64,000 bases of DNA, taken from contig CABJAV010000005.1 in NCBI GenBank assembly GCA_902363675.1, positions 1-64,000 on the forward strand. Reading direction: 5' to 3'. The translations under genes were made by a program, and so were the position numbers. The DNA is from Lachnospiraceae bacterium. Its GTDB lineage: Bacteria; Bacillota; Clostridia; Lachnospirales; Lachnospiraceae. The notes under the pieces are model-generated. The model had not been told where the DNA came from. It saw only the letters and a list, made by a program, of their open reading frames with translations, and did no database searches. Positions 53,594-63,336 of the stretch are shown here, in pieces; position 1 is the first letter of the stretch, and each line of letters begins with the position of its first letter.

Positions 53594-55045
53594 TTATTCT
53601 CCGAGAAGATAGTTATACAGACCTTCATATCGAAATTTGGAAGCATTCCATGAAAAATCGTTTGCCATGCCACGATCTACAATCTGGTTCCACTGACGTT
53701 TGCGATCGTAATAAATATGCTTAGAATAATTAACGACATGCAACATCTCGTCTGCATTGTAATTGGTAAACGAGAAGCCGTCACCACTGTTGTCATATTC
53801 ATTGTATGGCTGAACCGTATCCTTTAATCCACCTGTCTCACGGACAATCGGAACCGTTCCGTAACGGAATGAAATCAACTGTGTCAATCCGCATGGTTCG
53901 AAACGGGATGGCATCAAAAATGCGTCTGCCGCAGCATACAGTTTATGAGCAAGATCATCGGAATAACAAATGTTCGCGGATACACGATCCGGATACTTCC
54001 ATGCATAATGACGGAACATATTTTCATACTGTGGTTCACCGGTTCCGATTACCACCAACTGTGTATAATCATCTACCAGGCCATCCATCACAGCATTAAT
54101 CAGATCCAGTCCCTTCTGATCTGTCAATCTGGAAATAAGACCAATCATGTATTTTTTCCTGTCTACAGCAAGTCCCAGTTCTTCCTGAAGTTTTTCTTTA
54201 TTCATATACTTTTTCTTACGGAAATTGTCCGGTCCATAATTCGTATATATCTTTGTGTCCGTCTGCGGATTGTAAGTATTATAATCAATACCATTCACAA
54301 TTCCCTGCATATCAAAGTGTCTTGCAGACAACAAACCATTTAATCCTTCACCATAGAAATCGGTCTGAATTTCCTGTGCATAAGAATCGCTGACGGTTGT
54401 AATGTAATCTGCATATACAAGACCACCCTTTAACATATTGGCATCTTTGTTAAACTCCAACTTATCTGCCGTAAATAAATCGCTGGAAAATCCGGTAAGT
54501 CCCTGCATGGTCTTAACATCCCATACGCCCTGGAACTTCAAATTATGAATCGTCATAATGGATTTAATACCCCAGAAAAATGAATCAGCCTGAAATTCGT
54601 TCTTCAAATACACTGGAATCAATCCCGCCTGCCAGTCATGGCAGTGAATGATATCAGGTCTAAAGCCTATGACAGGAAGCATGGAAAGAACCGCTTTATC
54701 AAAAAAGCAGAATTTTTCAATATCGTAACGTACATCCCCATAAGGTACGAAGCAATTGAAATACTCCTGATTGTCGATAAAGTAATATGTAATACCATCC
54801 AGCTTATACTGAAGAACACCTACATATTTGTTTGGAATATAACTTCCACATCCCATATAAAAATGCGTCACATACTCAAACTGATTACGAAAATGTTCTG
54901 GAATGCAACTGTAATTCGGAATAACAACTCGTACATCCCAGTCTTTTGGATCAAACTCTTTTGGTAAAGCCCCACAAACATCCGCAAGTCCACCAGTTTT
55001 AATAAATGGAACACACTCGGATGCCGCAAACAAGATTTTCTTCAT
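53594..55045 (-). CDS. glgA: Glycogen synthase
   Basis: A 483-residue GT5 glucosyltransferase that extends alpha-1,4-glucan from ADP-glucose. The N-terminal KTGGLADV (16-23) binds ADP-glucose, and the C-terminal PSRFEPCGLTQLISFRYG block carries the catalytic Glu. No other glg gene is nearby, so it is a lone gene here. Confidence 0.95.
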   Translation of the reverse strand: MKKILFAASECVPFIKTGGLADVCGALPKEFDPKDWDVRVVIPNYSCIPEHFRNQFEYVTHFYMGCGSYIPNKYVGVLQYKLDGITYYFIDNQEYFNCFVPYGDVRYDIEKFCFFDKAVLSMLPVIGFRPDIIHCHDWQAGLIPVYLKNEFQADSFFWGIKSIMTIHNLKFQGVWDVKTMQGLTGFSSDLFTADKLEFNKDANMLKGGLVYADYITTVSDSYAQEIQTDFYGEGLNGLLSARHFDMQGIVNGIDYNTYNPQTDTKIYTNYGPDNFRKKKYMNKEKLQEELGLAVDRKKYMIGLISRLTDQKGLDLINAVMDGLVDDYTQLVVIGTGEPQYENMFRHYAWKYPDRVSANICYSDDLAHKLYAAADAFLMPSRFEPCGLTQLISFRYGTVPIVRETGGLKDTVQPYNEYDNSGDGFSFTNYNADEMLHVVNYSKHIYYDRKRQWNQIVDRGMANDFSWNASKFRYEGLYNYLLGE

Positions 55046-55083
55046 ACCTGCCTCCTATTTCATAAACCCATCAAATATTCTAT

Positions 55084-55812
55084 TTACTCTTCCCAATTGT
55101 GATATACTTCCTGCACATCATCGTCTTCATCCAGCAAATCGAGAATTCTTCCGATATTGGTGATATCAGCTTCTTCTGTAAGTGTTACATAAGTCTGTGG
55201 AATCATGCTGACTTCTGCAGATGCCATAGGAATACCCTGTTCTTCCAACGCTTTATGTACAGCATCAAAATCAGCCGGAGCTGTTGTAATCTCAAAACTG
55301 TCTTCTTCATCTGCGAAATCCTCTGCGCCAGCATCCAAAGCAAGCATCATAAGATCATCTGCATCCATATCACATTCTTCTTTATCAATGATAATCTGAC
55401 CTTTTTCATCAAACATGTAAGATACACATCCCTGTGTTCCGATGCTTCCCTGTCCTTTTGTAAATGCGTTACGCACATTGGCAGCAGTACGATTCTTATT
55501 GTCTGTCAGACACTTGACAATGATAGCAGTACCACTTGGACCATATCCTTCGTAAGTGGTTGTCTCATAATTTACACTATTTCCATCTCCTGCTGCTTTC
55601 TTGATACCTCTTTCAATCGTATCATTTGGCATATTATTGGCTTTTGCTTTTGCAATTACCTGTGCAAGCTTAAAGTTATTGGCTGGATCTGGACCACCAT
55701 CCTTAACTGCAACTGCGATCTCACGACCAATCATGGTAAAAATTTTACCTTTTGCAGCATCGTTTTTCTCCTTTTTATGTTTGATATTCGCAAATTTGGA
55801 ATGTCCTGACAT
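55084..55812 (-). CDS. yebC: YebC/PmpR/TACO1 family protein
   Basis: A 242-residue protein with the family start [18 protein letters not shown] and three-domain layout. Named as a transcriptional regulator, but recent work on the family points to a role in translation of proline-rich stretches. It has its own promoter. Confidence 0.93.
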   Translation of the reverse strand: MSGHSKFANIKHKKEKNDAAKGKIFTMIGREIAVAVKDGGPDPANNFKLAQVIAKAKANNMPNDTIERGIKKAAGDGNSVNYETTTYEGYGPSGTAIIVKCLTDNKNRTAANVRNAFTKGQGSIGTQGCVSYMFDEKGQIIIDKEECDMDADDLMMLALDAGAEDFADEEDSFEITTAPADFDAVHKALEEQGIPMASAEVSMIPQTYVTLTEEADITNIGRILDLLDEDDDVQEVYHNWEE

Positions 55813-55854
55813 TTTATAAATCCTCTTTTCTAATATAGTATTCTCTTAGTAATG

Positions 55855-55883
55855 ATTTTATCATTGTTTGTCCATTCATGCAA
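55855..55883 (-). promoter_or_regulatory. Promoter of yebC
   Basis: TTGCAT (55883-55878) and TAAAAT (55860-55855), 17-bp spacer, minus strand, in the gap after the CBS-protein gene. Confidence 0.6.
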
Positions 55884-55893
55884 GGGGCATGGC

Positions 55894-56769
55894 TTAGGCT
55901 CCCTCTTCCTTTTCTTTGCTTTTTTGAACACGGACTTCATGAATCATTTTATTTTCCACTTTAAGTATGGAAAAAACGTATCCATAAGCATGAACTTCCG
56001 CTTTTTCTCCATCACTTGGAATTTTATCCAGTAAAGAAACCAAAAGTCCATTTAATGTGTCAAAAGCATCTTCGTCTATCGGAAGATGTAATACTTCAAT
56101 CACATCCGACAGGCTGGCAGAACCGTTCATCAAATAACTACCATCCGGGTTCTTACGGATAAGCTGCTCTTCCTCATCATGTTCGTCCTCTATATTTCCA
56201 ACAATCTCTTCTAAGATATCTTCCATTGCAACTGCTCCAGAAGTCTGTCCATATTCATCCACAACAATGACCATATGGCTTTTTTTCGCCTGCATCATCT
56301 TAAACAGACGATTGATATTCAAAGTTTCCGGGACAAAATCAACATCCCGGATCAATCCTGGAATATCCTTGATTGATGTACGAAACACTTCATTTTTCTG
56401 TGCAAACGCAAATGCATCCTTAATATGTAAGACACCGATAATATTATCGATGTCATTCAGATAAACCGGATATCTCGACTTGCTGTTTTCAATAATAAAA
56501 GAAACAGCATCGTTATAAGAAAGATTTCCATCAATTGCAATCAGATTCTTTCGATGCGTCATGATGTCTTTGGCTTCTTTGTCTCCGAATTCAAAAATAT
56601 TATGAATCATTTCCGCTTCAGACGCCAACAGAACCCCCTGTTCATGTCCTTCATTTACCATGGAGATAATTTCTTCTTCTGTGACATCATCATCTTTTGA
56701 TGGTTTTTTCATAAAATCAGTTATTTTTTTGAAAATATTAGTCCGGTTGGGACTGGCACCTTCGTCCAT
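55894..56769 (-). CDS. CBS-pair/CorC_HlyC protein (hemolysin-like)
   Basis: A 291-residue cytosolic protein with two CBS domains (about 70-185, DIMTHRKNLIAIDGN..., MVIVVDEYGQTSGAVAMEDILEEIVG) and a C-terminal CorC_HlyC domain (about 205-285). It lacks the DUF21 membrane domain of full-length CorB/HlyC proteins, so it is the soluble CorC-type form, linked to divalent metal transport. Confidence 0.9.
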   Translation of the reverse strand: MDEGASPNRTNIFKKITDFMKKPSKDDDVTEEEIISMVNEGHEQGVLLASEAEMIHNIFEFGDKEAKDIMTHRKNLIAIDGNLSYNDAVSFIIENSKSRYPVYLNDIDNIIGVLHIKDAFAFAQKNEVFRTSIKDIPGLIRDVDFVPETLNINRLFKMMQAKKSHMVIVVDEYGQTSGAVAMEDILEEIVGNIEDEHDEEEQLIRKNPDGSYLMNGSASLSDVIEVLHLPIDEDAFDTLNGLLVSLLDKIPSDGEKAEVHAYGYVFSILKVENKMIHEVRVQKSKEKEEGA

Positions 56770-56812
56770 AAAATATTACTCCTTCAATTGCTTCTAATAG
56801 TAAATCTCCAAA

Positions 56813-56842
56813 ATCATACCACGGATTCTGCATTTTCGTCAA
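56813..56842 (-). promoter_or_regulatory. Promoter of the CBS-pair gene
   Basis: TTGACG (56842-56837) and TATGAT (56818-56813), 18-bp spacer, minus strand, overlapping the mazF 3' end. Confidence 0.65.
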
Positions 56843-56843
56843 G

Positions 56844-57191
56844 TTATGTATACAGTTCCAGGCTGATTTCCAACGCTTTATCAATTTTTACAAGTATTTG
56901 GTTATCCAGATGGCATACCTTATCTTTCAGTCGCTTTTTATCAATTGTGCGAAGCTGTTCTAACAATACCACAGAATCTTTTGCAAGATCATACTTGTCA
57001 CAATTGAGTTCTACATGTGTCGGCAGTTTTGCCTTATGCATCTGTGATGTGATTGCCGCACAGATTACAGTAGGGCTATGACGATTGCCTACATTGTTCT
57101 GAATAATCAGAACCGGTCGCACCCCACCTTGTTCAGAACCGACAACCGGTCTTAAATCAGCATAATAAACGTCTCCTCTTTGAATCACCAT
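56844..57191 (-). CDS. mazF: MazF/EndoA endoribonuclease toxin
   Basis: A 115-residue PemK/MazF mRNA interferase. The RGDVYYADL start, R25 in [11 protein letters not shown] and T48 in AAITSQ match the catalytic Arg25/Thr48 of Bacillus MazF (EndoA). The start at 57191 follows GGAGTGATG; a frame to 57251 is less likely. It lies after alr, as in Bacillus, but no mazE/ndoAI antitoxin gene fits in the roughly 100-bp gap. Confidence 0.93.
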   Translation of the reverse strand: MVIQRGDVYYADLRPVVGSEQGGVRPVLIIQNNVGNRHSPTVICAAITSQMHKAKLPTHVELNCDKYDLAKDSVVLLEQLRTIDKKRLKDKVCHLDNQILVKIDKALEISLELYT

Positions 57192-57292
57192 AATCATCAC
57201 TCCATAAATTGTTATACCCGTAGTATTTCCAATTTTATCGAGCGTATGCATTTTATTTTATTCAAGAAACTGATAGAAGCAATTTCCAGATT

Positions 57293-58441
57293 TTAACCTT
57301 TATGTGTTTCTCTATATCCATAGTATACTCTCGGCACACGTGGCGTAATCAGACATGCAAATTCATAATTGAAGCGACCACTCATTTCTCCAAGTTCTTC
57401 TAAGGTAATGCAGGCATTGCCACTTTTTCCAATCAGTGTAACTTCATCCCCTTTCTTTGCCTCCGGAATGTCCGTCACATCCACCATAAGCTGATCCATA
57501 CAGACTCTTCCACAAATCGGTGCTTTCTGTCCGCGAATCAATACATAGCCTTTGTTCGAAAGTCCTCTTGCATAACCATCTGCGTATCCCACAGGAACAG
57601 TGGCAATTCTGCGTTTGGAAGTAGTTTCATAAATTCCACCATAACTGATTTTGCGCCCAGCCTCTAATTCCTTTATATATACAATCTGACTCTTTAATGA
57701 CATAACCGGTTTCAATGAAATAATATCTTTTCTGACTTCTTCCGATGGCCACAGACCATACAGTGTGATTCCGGCACGTACCATATTCATATTTGCTTCC
57801 GGAAGTTCTACAATTCCAGCGCTGTTTGAACAATGATGAAGTGGAATAGTAACGCCCGCAGCCTCTGTCAATGCAATCATTTTCTTGAAACAGGCAATCT
57901 GTTCGTGTGTAGGTTCTTTGTCTAACTCATCCGCCTGTGCAAAATGAGTAAATATACCTTCTATACATATATTCGGCAAAGCCGCAATCTGTGCAATAAT
58001 GTTTGCATTTTCTTTTGAAACCTGAAACCCAATGCGGCTCATTCCTGTGTCTACAGCAATATGAATATAACATGTCTTGTTCATTTTGACAGCCAGATCT
58101 GACAACGCTTTTGCCATGTCATATTCGCAGACCGCTGCGCGAATCTCCTCCTCAATGATTTTCGGATACTGGTGCGGAAAACTGATTCCAAGTATCAACA
58201 TAGGCTTTTGGCATCCATGCTCCCGTAATTCTTCTGCTTCTTCTGCAGTAGCAACAGCATATCCCCATACGTATGGCAAATCTTCAATTGCCTCTGCAAT
58301 CTTAAGTGCCCCATGACCATACCCGTCCGCCTTGACGACCGCAACAATCTTTGTATCTTTATTAATATTATTGTGCATTGATTCCATATTATAACGAACC
58401 GCATCTAAATCGATGCCGGCATAAACACGATATTTTTCCAT
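57293..58441 (-). CDS. alr: Alanine racemase
   Basis: A 382-residue fold-type III PLP enzyme making D-alanine for peptidoglycan. PLP Lys is K37 in VVKADGYGHG; the second catalytic Tyr lies in RKISYGGIYET. It sits between nnr and mazF; the nnr-alr-mazF order is common in Firmicutes. Confidence 0.95.
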   Translation of the reverse strand: MEKYRVYAGIDLDAVRYNMESMHNNINKDTKIVAVVKADGYGHGALKIAEAIEDLPYVWGYAVATAEEAEELREHGCQKPMLILGISFPHQYPKIIEEEIRAAVCEYDMAKALSDLAVKMNKTCYIHIAVDTGMSRIGFQVSKENANIIAQIAALPNICIEGIFTHFAQADELDKEPTHEQIACFKKMIALTEAAGVTIPLHHCSNSAGIVELPEANMNMVRAGITLYGLWPSEEVRKDIISLKPVMSLKSQIVYIKELEAGRKISYGGIYETTSKRRIATVPVGYADGYARGLSNKGYVLIRGQKAPICGRVCMDQLMVDVTDIPEAKKGDEVTLIGKSGNACITLEELGEMSGRFNYEFACLITPRVPRVYYGYRETHKG

Positions 58442-58462
58442 TTTATTCCACCTGCTTTAAAT

Positions 58463-59977
58463 TTATTCTGATAACCCCTGCTTTATCCAGACATGGGTAA
58501 TTCCCTGTAATATATCCGATGCCATCATGCTTGTGGCACTATTTTTTTCTCTTGCCGCATCTCCTGCCAATCCATGCAGATATACACCAAAAGCAGCTGC
58601 ATATTCTTCAGAAAGTCCCTGAGCTAAAAGTGCGCCAATCATTCCGGAAAGCACATCTCCGCTTCCGGCAGTCGCCATGCCATTGTTGCCTGACATATTA
58701 AGATAAGTGTACCTATGCGATATTGCCGTCACTGTATGAAAATCCTTGAGTACACAGACAACATCATTCTTTTCCGCAAAATCCATAGCTTCCTTTATCA
58801 GATTTTTTTGTATTTCTTTGACCGGATGTCCTGTCAGACGGGACATTTCTCCAAGATGCGGAGTCACAATTATGCGTTTTTTATGTGACAACAACTCCAA
58901 TTTTTCTGAAACAATATTTAGTCCATCCGCGTCCAGAACAAGAGGACCGTCGTATTGTTCCAACGTTATTGTTACCAGTCTTTCGGCATTCTCATCCCTG
59001 CCTATTCCCGGTCCTAAGACCACAGCATCTGCCCATTGCAGCTGTTCAAGTAACATATTTTCTTCGAATCTATCTTCATATGTAACTAAGACCGCCTCTG
59101 GGACCTTTGTCTGTAATGTCTGGCGATTTACCTCATTAGTAAAAATTCTGACCAGCCCTGTTCCACTGCGATATGCCGCCGTTGCGCTAAAGACAGCAGC
59201 TCCTGCCATATTTTTGTTTCCTGCAATCACAAGCAGTTTTCCATAAGATCCTTTATTGGAATGCACATTTCGCCTCGGCAATTTCATTAAATCTGTCCGT
59301 TCCAACACCTTATACTGCGGAGTTCCTTCAAGCCTGCTGTCCTCTGTGATGCCAATTGGTACAACATGTATCCGACCAGAGGATTCATTCCCCGGCCATA
59401 AATATTGTCCCAGCTTACCGTAAGAAAAAGTAATTGTATCCTCTGCAATAAAAGAAGTACCAAGTATCGCCCCGCTATCAGAATCGATTCCTGAACTGAT
59501 ATCGATTGCCAGTTTCCAGGAAGATCTTTCATTCAATTTTTGGATACAGTCTGCCAATGTTCCGGTTATATCTCTTGACAGACCGATGCCGAAGATAGCA
59601 TCAATAATAACATCAAAATTTTCGTCCGGCAGTTCCATGACCATCCGAATCCCATACGCTTCATCGATTTCTTTTTGCGTATCGTAGGAATTGCTGGTAC
59701 GGTGCCCCTCTATTTCGCCCACCGGATAAACGGTCACATTTTTTCCTTTTTGGTAAAGAAGACGTGCCACTGCAAGACCATCGGCGCCATTATTTCCACT
59801 TCCACATACAATCAAAATACGATTGCAGTTTTTTTTATACGTTTGTTGAAGTTTAAAAAACTTCCAGACAAAAGTCATCGCCGCCTGTTCCATCAGCACC
59901 AGTTCCGGTACTCCAAAATGCTCAGATGTATTTATGTCAAGAAGTTTCATTTCTTTTCCAGATACAAGATAACGCAA
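58463..59977 (-). CDS. nnr: Bifunctional NAD(P)HX epimerase/dehydratase
   Basis: A 504-residue repair enzyme. The N-terminal YjeF_N epimerase domain (VCGSGNNGADGLAVARLL, ATIDAIFGIGL-like VIIDAIFGIGL) is fused to the C-terminal ADP-dependent dehydratase domain (VLGPGIGRDENA, NGMATAGSGDVLSGMIGALLAQG). TTG at 59977 is chosen because AGGAGGGG lies six bases upstream; the longer frame overlaps the neighbouring gene. Confidence 0.93.
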   Translation of the reverse strand: MRYLVSGKEMKLLDINTSEHFGVPELVLMEQAAMTFVWKFFKLQQTYKKNCNRILIVCGSGNNGADGLAVARLLYQKGKNVTVYPVGEIEGHRTSNSYDTQKEIDEAYGIRMVMELPDENFDVIIDAIFGIGLSRDITGTLADCIQKLNERSSWKLAIDISSGIDSDSGAILGTSFIAEDTITFSYGKLGQYLWPGNESSGRIHVVPIGITEDSRLEGTPQYKVLERTDLMKLPRRNVHSNKGSYGKLLVIAGNKNMAGAAVFSATAAYRSGTGLVRIFTNEVNRQTLQTKVPEAVLVTYEDRFEENMLLEQLQWADAVVLGPGIGRDENAERLVTITLEQYDGPLVLDADGLNIVSEKLELLSHKKRIIVTPHLGEMSRLTGHPVKEIQKNLIKEAMDFAEKNDVVCVLKDFHTVTAISHRYTYLNMSGNNGMATAGSGDVLSGMIGALLAQGLSEEYAAAFGVYLHGLAGDAAREKNSATSMMASDILQGITHVWIKQGLSE

Positions 59978-59978
59978 A

Positions 59979-60608
59979 CTACCCCTCCTGCTGTTCTTTC
60001 GAACTTTGGTTATCATATTGAAGGTCAAACAGATCCAATACTTCCGGTCCAAGAATATCATGCAGATAGTTATATATTTCACGGTTATTAATTTCCCTGT
60101 TCTGTTTCTTAATAATATTCTTTTTCAAGTCAACACGTACCTGTTTGATCCACGCATCAATTTCCTGTGCTTCTTCCTGATTTACACGAATCTTACTGTA
60201 AAAATATTCCATGCTCAGCAGCATAAGAGTGCTATTCTCCGCTTTGATCTGTTTGGGTATCTCTAGCAGTTCCTCTTCTGCTGCCTCAGTTTTCTGATTT
60301 AATTCATCAATCAGACGTTTATCATCATCCTGGTTTTTCTGTCTCTGTTCATCTGTGATTTCTTTGTTCGAACCATCCATATTCTGGACGATATTATCCA
60401 TGAGTTTATTTTTTAACTTTTTATATTCCTTCAGATCGTTATTGAGTTTTCCCTGTCTGGCAAGAAGTGCATTTAAATTTGCCTCCGCTTCCTTGATTTC
60501 ATCTGTTTTCCCTTGTATGGCAAAAAGCCTGTGCCACTTCTGGTCTAATACAAGAATAGGAACCTTTTTGTTTCGGATCGCATTTTCAAATTCTTTGCTA
60601 CTTTTCAT
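59979..60608 (-). CDS. Coiled-coil protein of unknown function
   Basis: A 209-residue soluble, highly charged protein. An N-terminal segment (VPILVLDQKWHRLFAIQGK) is followed by a long coiled coil (about 35-125, rich in Glu/Lys/Leu) and a second helical part. No family name comes to mind, though its place between rex and nnr and normal codon use suggest a conserved lineage gene. It ends one base before the nnr start. Confidence 0.78.
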   Translation of the reverse strand: MKSSKEFENAIRNKKVPILVLDQKWHRLFAIQGKTDEIKEAEANLNALLARQGKLNNDLKEYKKLKNKLMDNIVQNMDGSNKEITDEQRQKNQDDDKRLIDELNQKTEAAEEELLEIPKQIKAENSTLMLLSMEYFYSKIRVNQEEAQEIDAWIKQVRVDLKKNIIKKQNREINNREIYNYLHDILGPEVLDLFDLQYDNQSSKEQQEG

Positions 60609-60625
60609 GGAATACCTCCATCTAC

Positions 60626-61258
60626 TTACTTGGATTTCTTTACAATATTATAAGACAACTGCATTAAACTATCCGACAAATGTACGTTTTCGACAACCAC
60701 CCGGCTATCCATCAAATCCAGATCCACATGGGCAAAATTCCATATTGCATAAACGCCAAGCTGCACAAGATGCTTAGCTGTCTCATCTGCTTTTTCTTTT
60801 GGCAAAGTAAGTGCTGCAATATCCACTTTATTGTTTTTGCAATAATCTTCCAGCTCATCCATAAGATAGATTGGTATGCCTCGTACAGTTTCACCTTTTA
60901 GCGCCGGATTTACATCAAAAAGTGCCGTAATAATAAAACCAAACTTTTCAAATTTTACATAATTGGTAATCGCCTGACCAAGATTACCGGCACCGATAAC
61001 GATAATATTGTGTGTTGTATTTAATCCAAGGATTTTTCCAATCTCATCATATAAAAACTGCACATTATAGCCATATCCTTGCTGACCAAATCCGCCGAAA
61101 TTATTGAGATCCTGACGTATCTGTGATGCAGTCACCTGCATACGGTTGCTCAAGTCATTAGAGGATATTCTTTCTACACCCTCCTCTAATAATTCTCCTA
61201 AATAACGATAATATCTCGGCATCCTTCGGATTACAGCCTGTGAAATTTCTTTTTCCAC
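60626..61258 (-). CDS. rex: Redox-sensing transcriptional repressor Rex
   Basis: A 210-residue repressor that senses the NADH/NAD+ ratio. N-terminal winged helix (RRMPRYYRYLGELLEEG, SNRMQVTASQIRQDLNNFGGFGQQGYGYN) and C-terminal Rossmann domain (VIGAGNLGQAI). The GTG at 61258 has GGAGGGG upstream; the TTG at 61273 overlaps that site. It is read from a consensus promoter and probably controls fermentation genes elsewhere. Confidence 0.94.
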   Translation of the reverse strand: MEKEISQAVIRRMPRYYRYLGELLEEGVERISSNDLSNRMQVTASQIRQDLNNFGGFGQQGYGYNVQFLYDEIGKILGLNTTHNIIVIGAGNLGQAITNYVKFEKFGFIITALFDVNPALKGETVRGIPIYLMDELEDYCKNNKVDIAALTLPKEKADETAKHLVQLGVYAIWNFAHVDLDLMDSRVVVENVHLSDSLMQLSYNIVKKSK

Positions 61259-61305
61259 AATATTCCCCTCCAATTTCTGCTTTGCGTAAACAAAACCCTA
61301 AGGCA

Positions 61306-61334
61306 ATTATAGGATTCTCAGATGTAACTGTCAA
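61306..61334 (-). promoter_or_regulatory. Consensus promoter of rex
   Basis: TTGACA (61334-61329) and TATAAT (61311-61306) exactly 17 bp apart on the minus strand. No Rex operator is evident, so autoregulation is not supported. Confidence 0.88.
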
Positions 61335-61408
61335 TGTGTGAAAAATTTAACATACATCCTCTCCCCATAATCTCTCAGGGTTTTTACTGTCTGTTTTAAA
61401 AGCAGATA

Positions 61409-62617
61409 TTAAAGTGTCTTCTCGAGTTCTTCACGAATTGCCTTAATAAAATCCTCACTGTTAAGTACTGTCGGATTCTCCAAAGTAGTAATTAATGCAA
61501 GGTCCTTTGTCATCTTTCCGGACTCAATTGTCTTTAAGCATGCTGCTTCAAGCTTATCCGCAAAAGTAACTAATGCATCATTTCCATCAAGTTCGCCTCT
61601 CTTGCGGAGAGCACCTGTCCATGCAAAGATTGTTGCAACAGAGTTTGTTGATGTTTCCTCGCCCTTGAGATATTTATAATAATGTCTCTGAACGGTTCCA
61701 TGTGCAGCTTCGTACTCGTAATATCCCTGTGGAGATACCAGAACAGAAGTCATCATTGCAAGTGAACCGAATGCAGAACTGATCATATCACTCATTACAT
61801 CGCCATCGTAATTTTTACATGCCCAGATGAATCCACCTTTTGATTTCATTACACGTGCTACAGCATCATCGATCAGAGTATAGAAATATTCAATGCCTGC
61901 CTCTTCAAATGCAGCCTTGTAGTTTGCATCAAAAATCTCCTGGAAAATATCTTTAAATGTATGATCATATTTCTTGGAAATGGTGTCTTTGGTAGCAAAC
62001 CATAAATCCTGTTTTGTATCCAGCGCATATTTAAAACAGCTGTGTGCAAAACTTTCAATAGAATTATCAAGGTTGTGCTGTCCCTGAAGGACTCCCGGAC
62101 CCTTAAACTCATGAATCAGTTCTCTTACAATTGTTCCATCATCTGCTGTAAATACAAGTTCTGCCTTACCAGGTCCCGGAACCTTCATTTCGCTGGCCTT
62201 ATATACGTCACCATATGCATGTCTTGCGATGGTAATTGGCTTCTCCCATGTCTTTACATTTGGCTCAATTCCCTTTACAACGATTGGTGCACGGAACACG
62301 GTGCCATCTAACATTGCACGAATTGTTCCGTTCGGACTCTTCCACATTTCTTTTAAGTTGTACTCCGTCATTCTTGCAGCATTTGGTGTAATAGTTGCGC
62401 ATTTAACAGCAACACCATATTTTTTCGTTGCATTAGCAGAATCTATCGTAACCTGATCGTTGGTACGATTGCGCTCCTCAAGTCCAAGATCATAATACTC
62501 TGTATTTAAATCAATAAAAGGAAGTAACAGTTCATCTTTGATCATTTTCCAAAGAATACGTGTCATTTCATCTCCATCCATCTCGACCAATGGGGTTGTC
62601 ATCTTAATTTTGTCCAT
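61409..62617 (-). CDS. icd: NADP-dependent isocitrate dehydrogenase
   Basis: A 402-residue enzyme of the eukaryotic-like, homodimeric isocitrate dehydrogenase type. Signatures: the N-terminal [22 protein letters not shown], the substrate segment [16 protein letters not shown], and [25 protein letters not shown]. It makes 2-oxoglutarate for glutamate synthesis. The neighbouring synthase gene fits a partial oxidative citrate branch. Confidence 0.95.
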   Translation of the reverse strand: MDKIKMTTPLVEMDGDEMTRILWKMIKDELLLPFIDLNTEYYDLGLEERNRTNDQVTIDSANATKKYGVAVKCATITPNAARMTEYNLKEMWKSPNGTIRAMLDGTVFRAPIVVKGIEPNVKTWEKPITIARHAYGDVYKASEMKVPGPGKAELVFTADDGTIVRELIHEFKGPGVLQGQHNLDNSIESFAHSCFKYALDTKQDLWFATKDTISKKYDHTFKDIFQEIFDANYKAAFEEAGIEYFYTLIDDAVARVMKSKGGFIWACKNYDGDVMSDMISSAFGSLAMMTSVLVSPQGYYEYEAAHGTVQRHYYKYLKGEETSTNSVATIFAWTGALRKRGELDGNDALVTFADKLEAACLKTIESGKMTKDLALITTLENPTVLNSEDFIKAIREELEKTL

Positions 62618-62641
62618 AATTTAAATCTCCTTTCCAAAACC

Positions 62642-63301
62642 TTATCTCATAAGGTTTTCCCAGCCTATTTTGTCCATGTTGGATATCGTGTTTCGAATAT
62701 GAATGCTTGCACAGCGTTCCGCCTCGGCCGCATCTCTTGCTTTCAGTGCCTCGGCAATTTTACGATGTTCATCCATCGACGCACGGGCACGCGTTTTTTG
62801 TTCCAGCGTAATCTTGCGGATACGCTGCAGGTAATGGTGATAATCCCGAAGTACACGGGTCAGTTCTTTACTGCCACATGCCTCATATACAATCTCATGA
62901 AAGCGATTGTCCAATTCCACCATCTGATCCCAGTTTTCTTTTGAAAAATGAAAGTCGGAAAGAAAAACCGTCTCTTCCAATTCTTCTAATTGTTCTTTTG
63001 TAATATTGTTTGCAGCCCATCTGGCACATAATCCCTCTAAAAGTGAACGAATCTCATAGATATCCTTGATATCTTTGAGCGTTACATTTTCAACAAAGGC
63101 ACCTTTGTTCGGAATGATATGTACAAGGCCTTCCAGTTCCAACTGCCGCAAAGCCTCACGTACCGGTGTCCTGCTCACACCCATTTCCTCTCCAATGGAT
63201 TTTTCTTTTAATTCCTCATTTGCCTGATATTTTCCATTTAAAATATCTTCACGAATCGCATGAAAGACCCTGGAACTTAATGAATAATGATCATCTGACA
63301 T
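62642..63301 (-). CDS. GntR-family (FadR-type) transcriptional regulator
   Basis: A 219-residue regulator with an N-terminal GntR winged helix (EKSIGEEMGVSRTPVREALRQLELEGLVHIIPNKGAFV, about 28-65) and a helical FCD ligand domain with metal-binding His residues (DNRFHEIVYEACG, MDEHRKIAEAL). Encoded between the citrate/homocitrate synthase-like gene and icd, it probably regulates this pathway; the ligand is unknown. Confidence 0.9.
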   Translation of the reverse strand: MSDDHYSLSSRVFHAIREDILNGKYQANEELKEKSIGEEMGVSRTPVREALRQLELEGLVHIIPNKGAFVENVTLKDIKDIYEIRSLLEGLCARWAANNITKEQLEELEETVFLSDFHFSKENWDQMVELDNRFHEIVYEACGSKELTRVLRDYHHYLQRIRKITLEQKTRARASMDEHRKIAEALKARDAAEAERCASIHIRNTISNMDKIGWENLMR

Positions 63302-63336
63302 TTTCTAATCACCTTAATATAATATCGAATTTTGTT

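Noticed and set aside
55099..55809. 236-aa plus-strand open frame
   Set aside because: It is exactly antisense to yebC, a well-supported gene.
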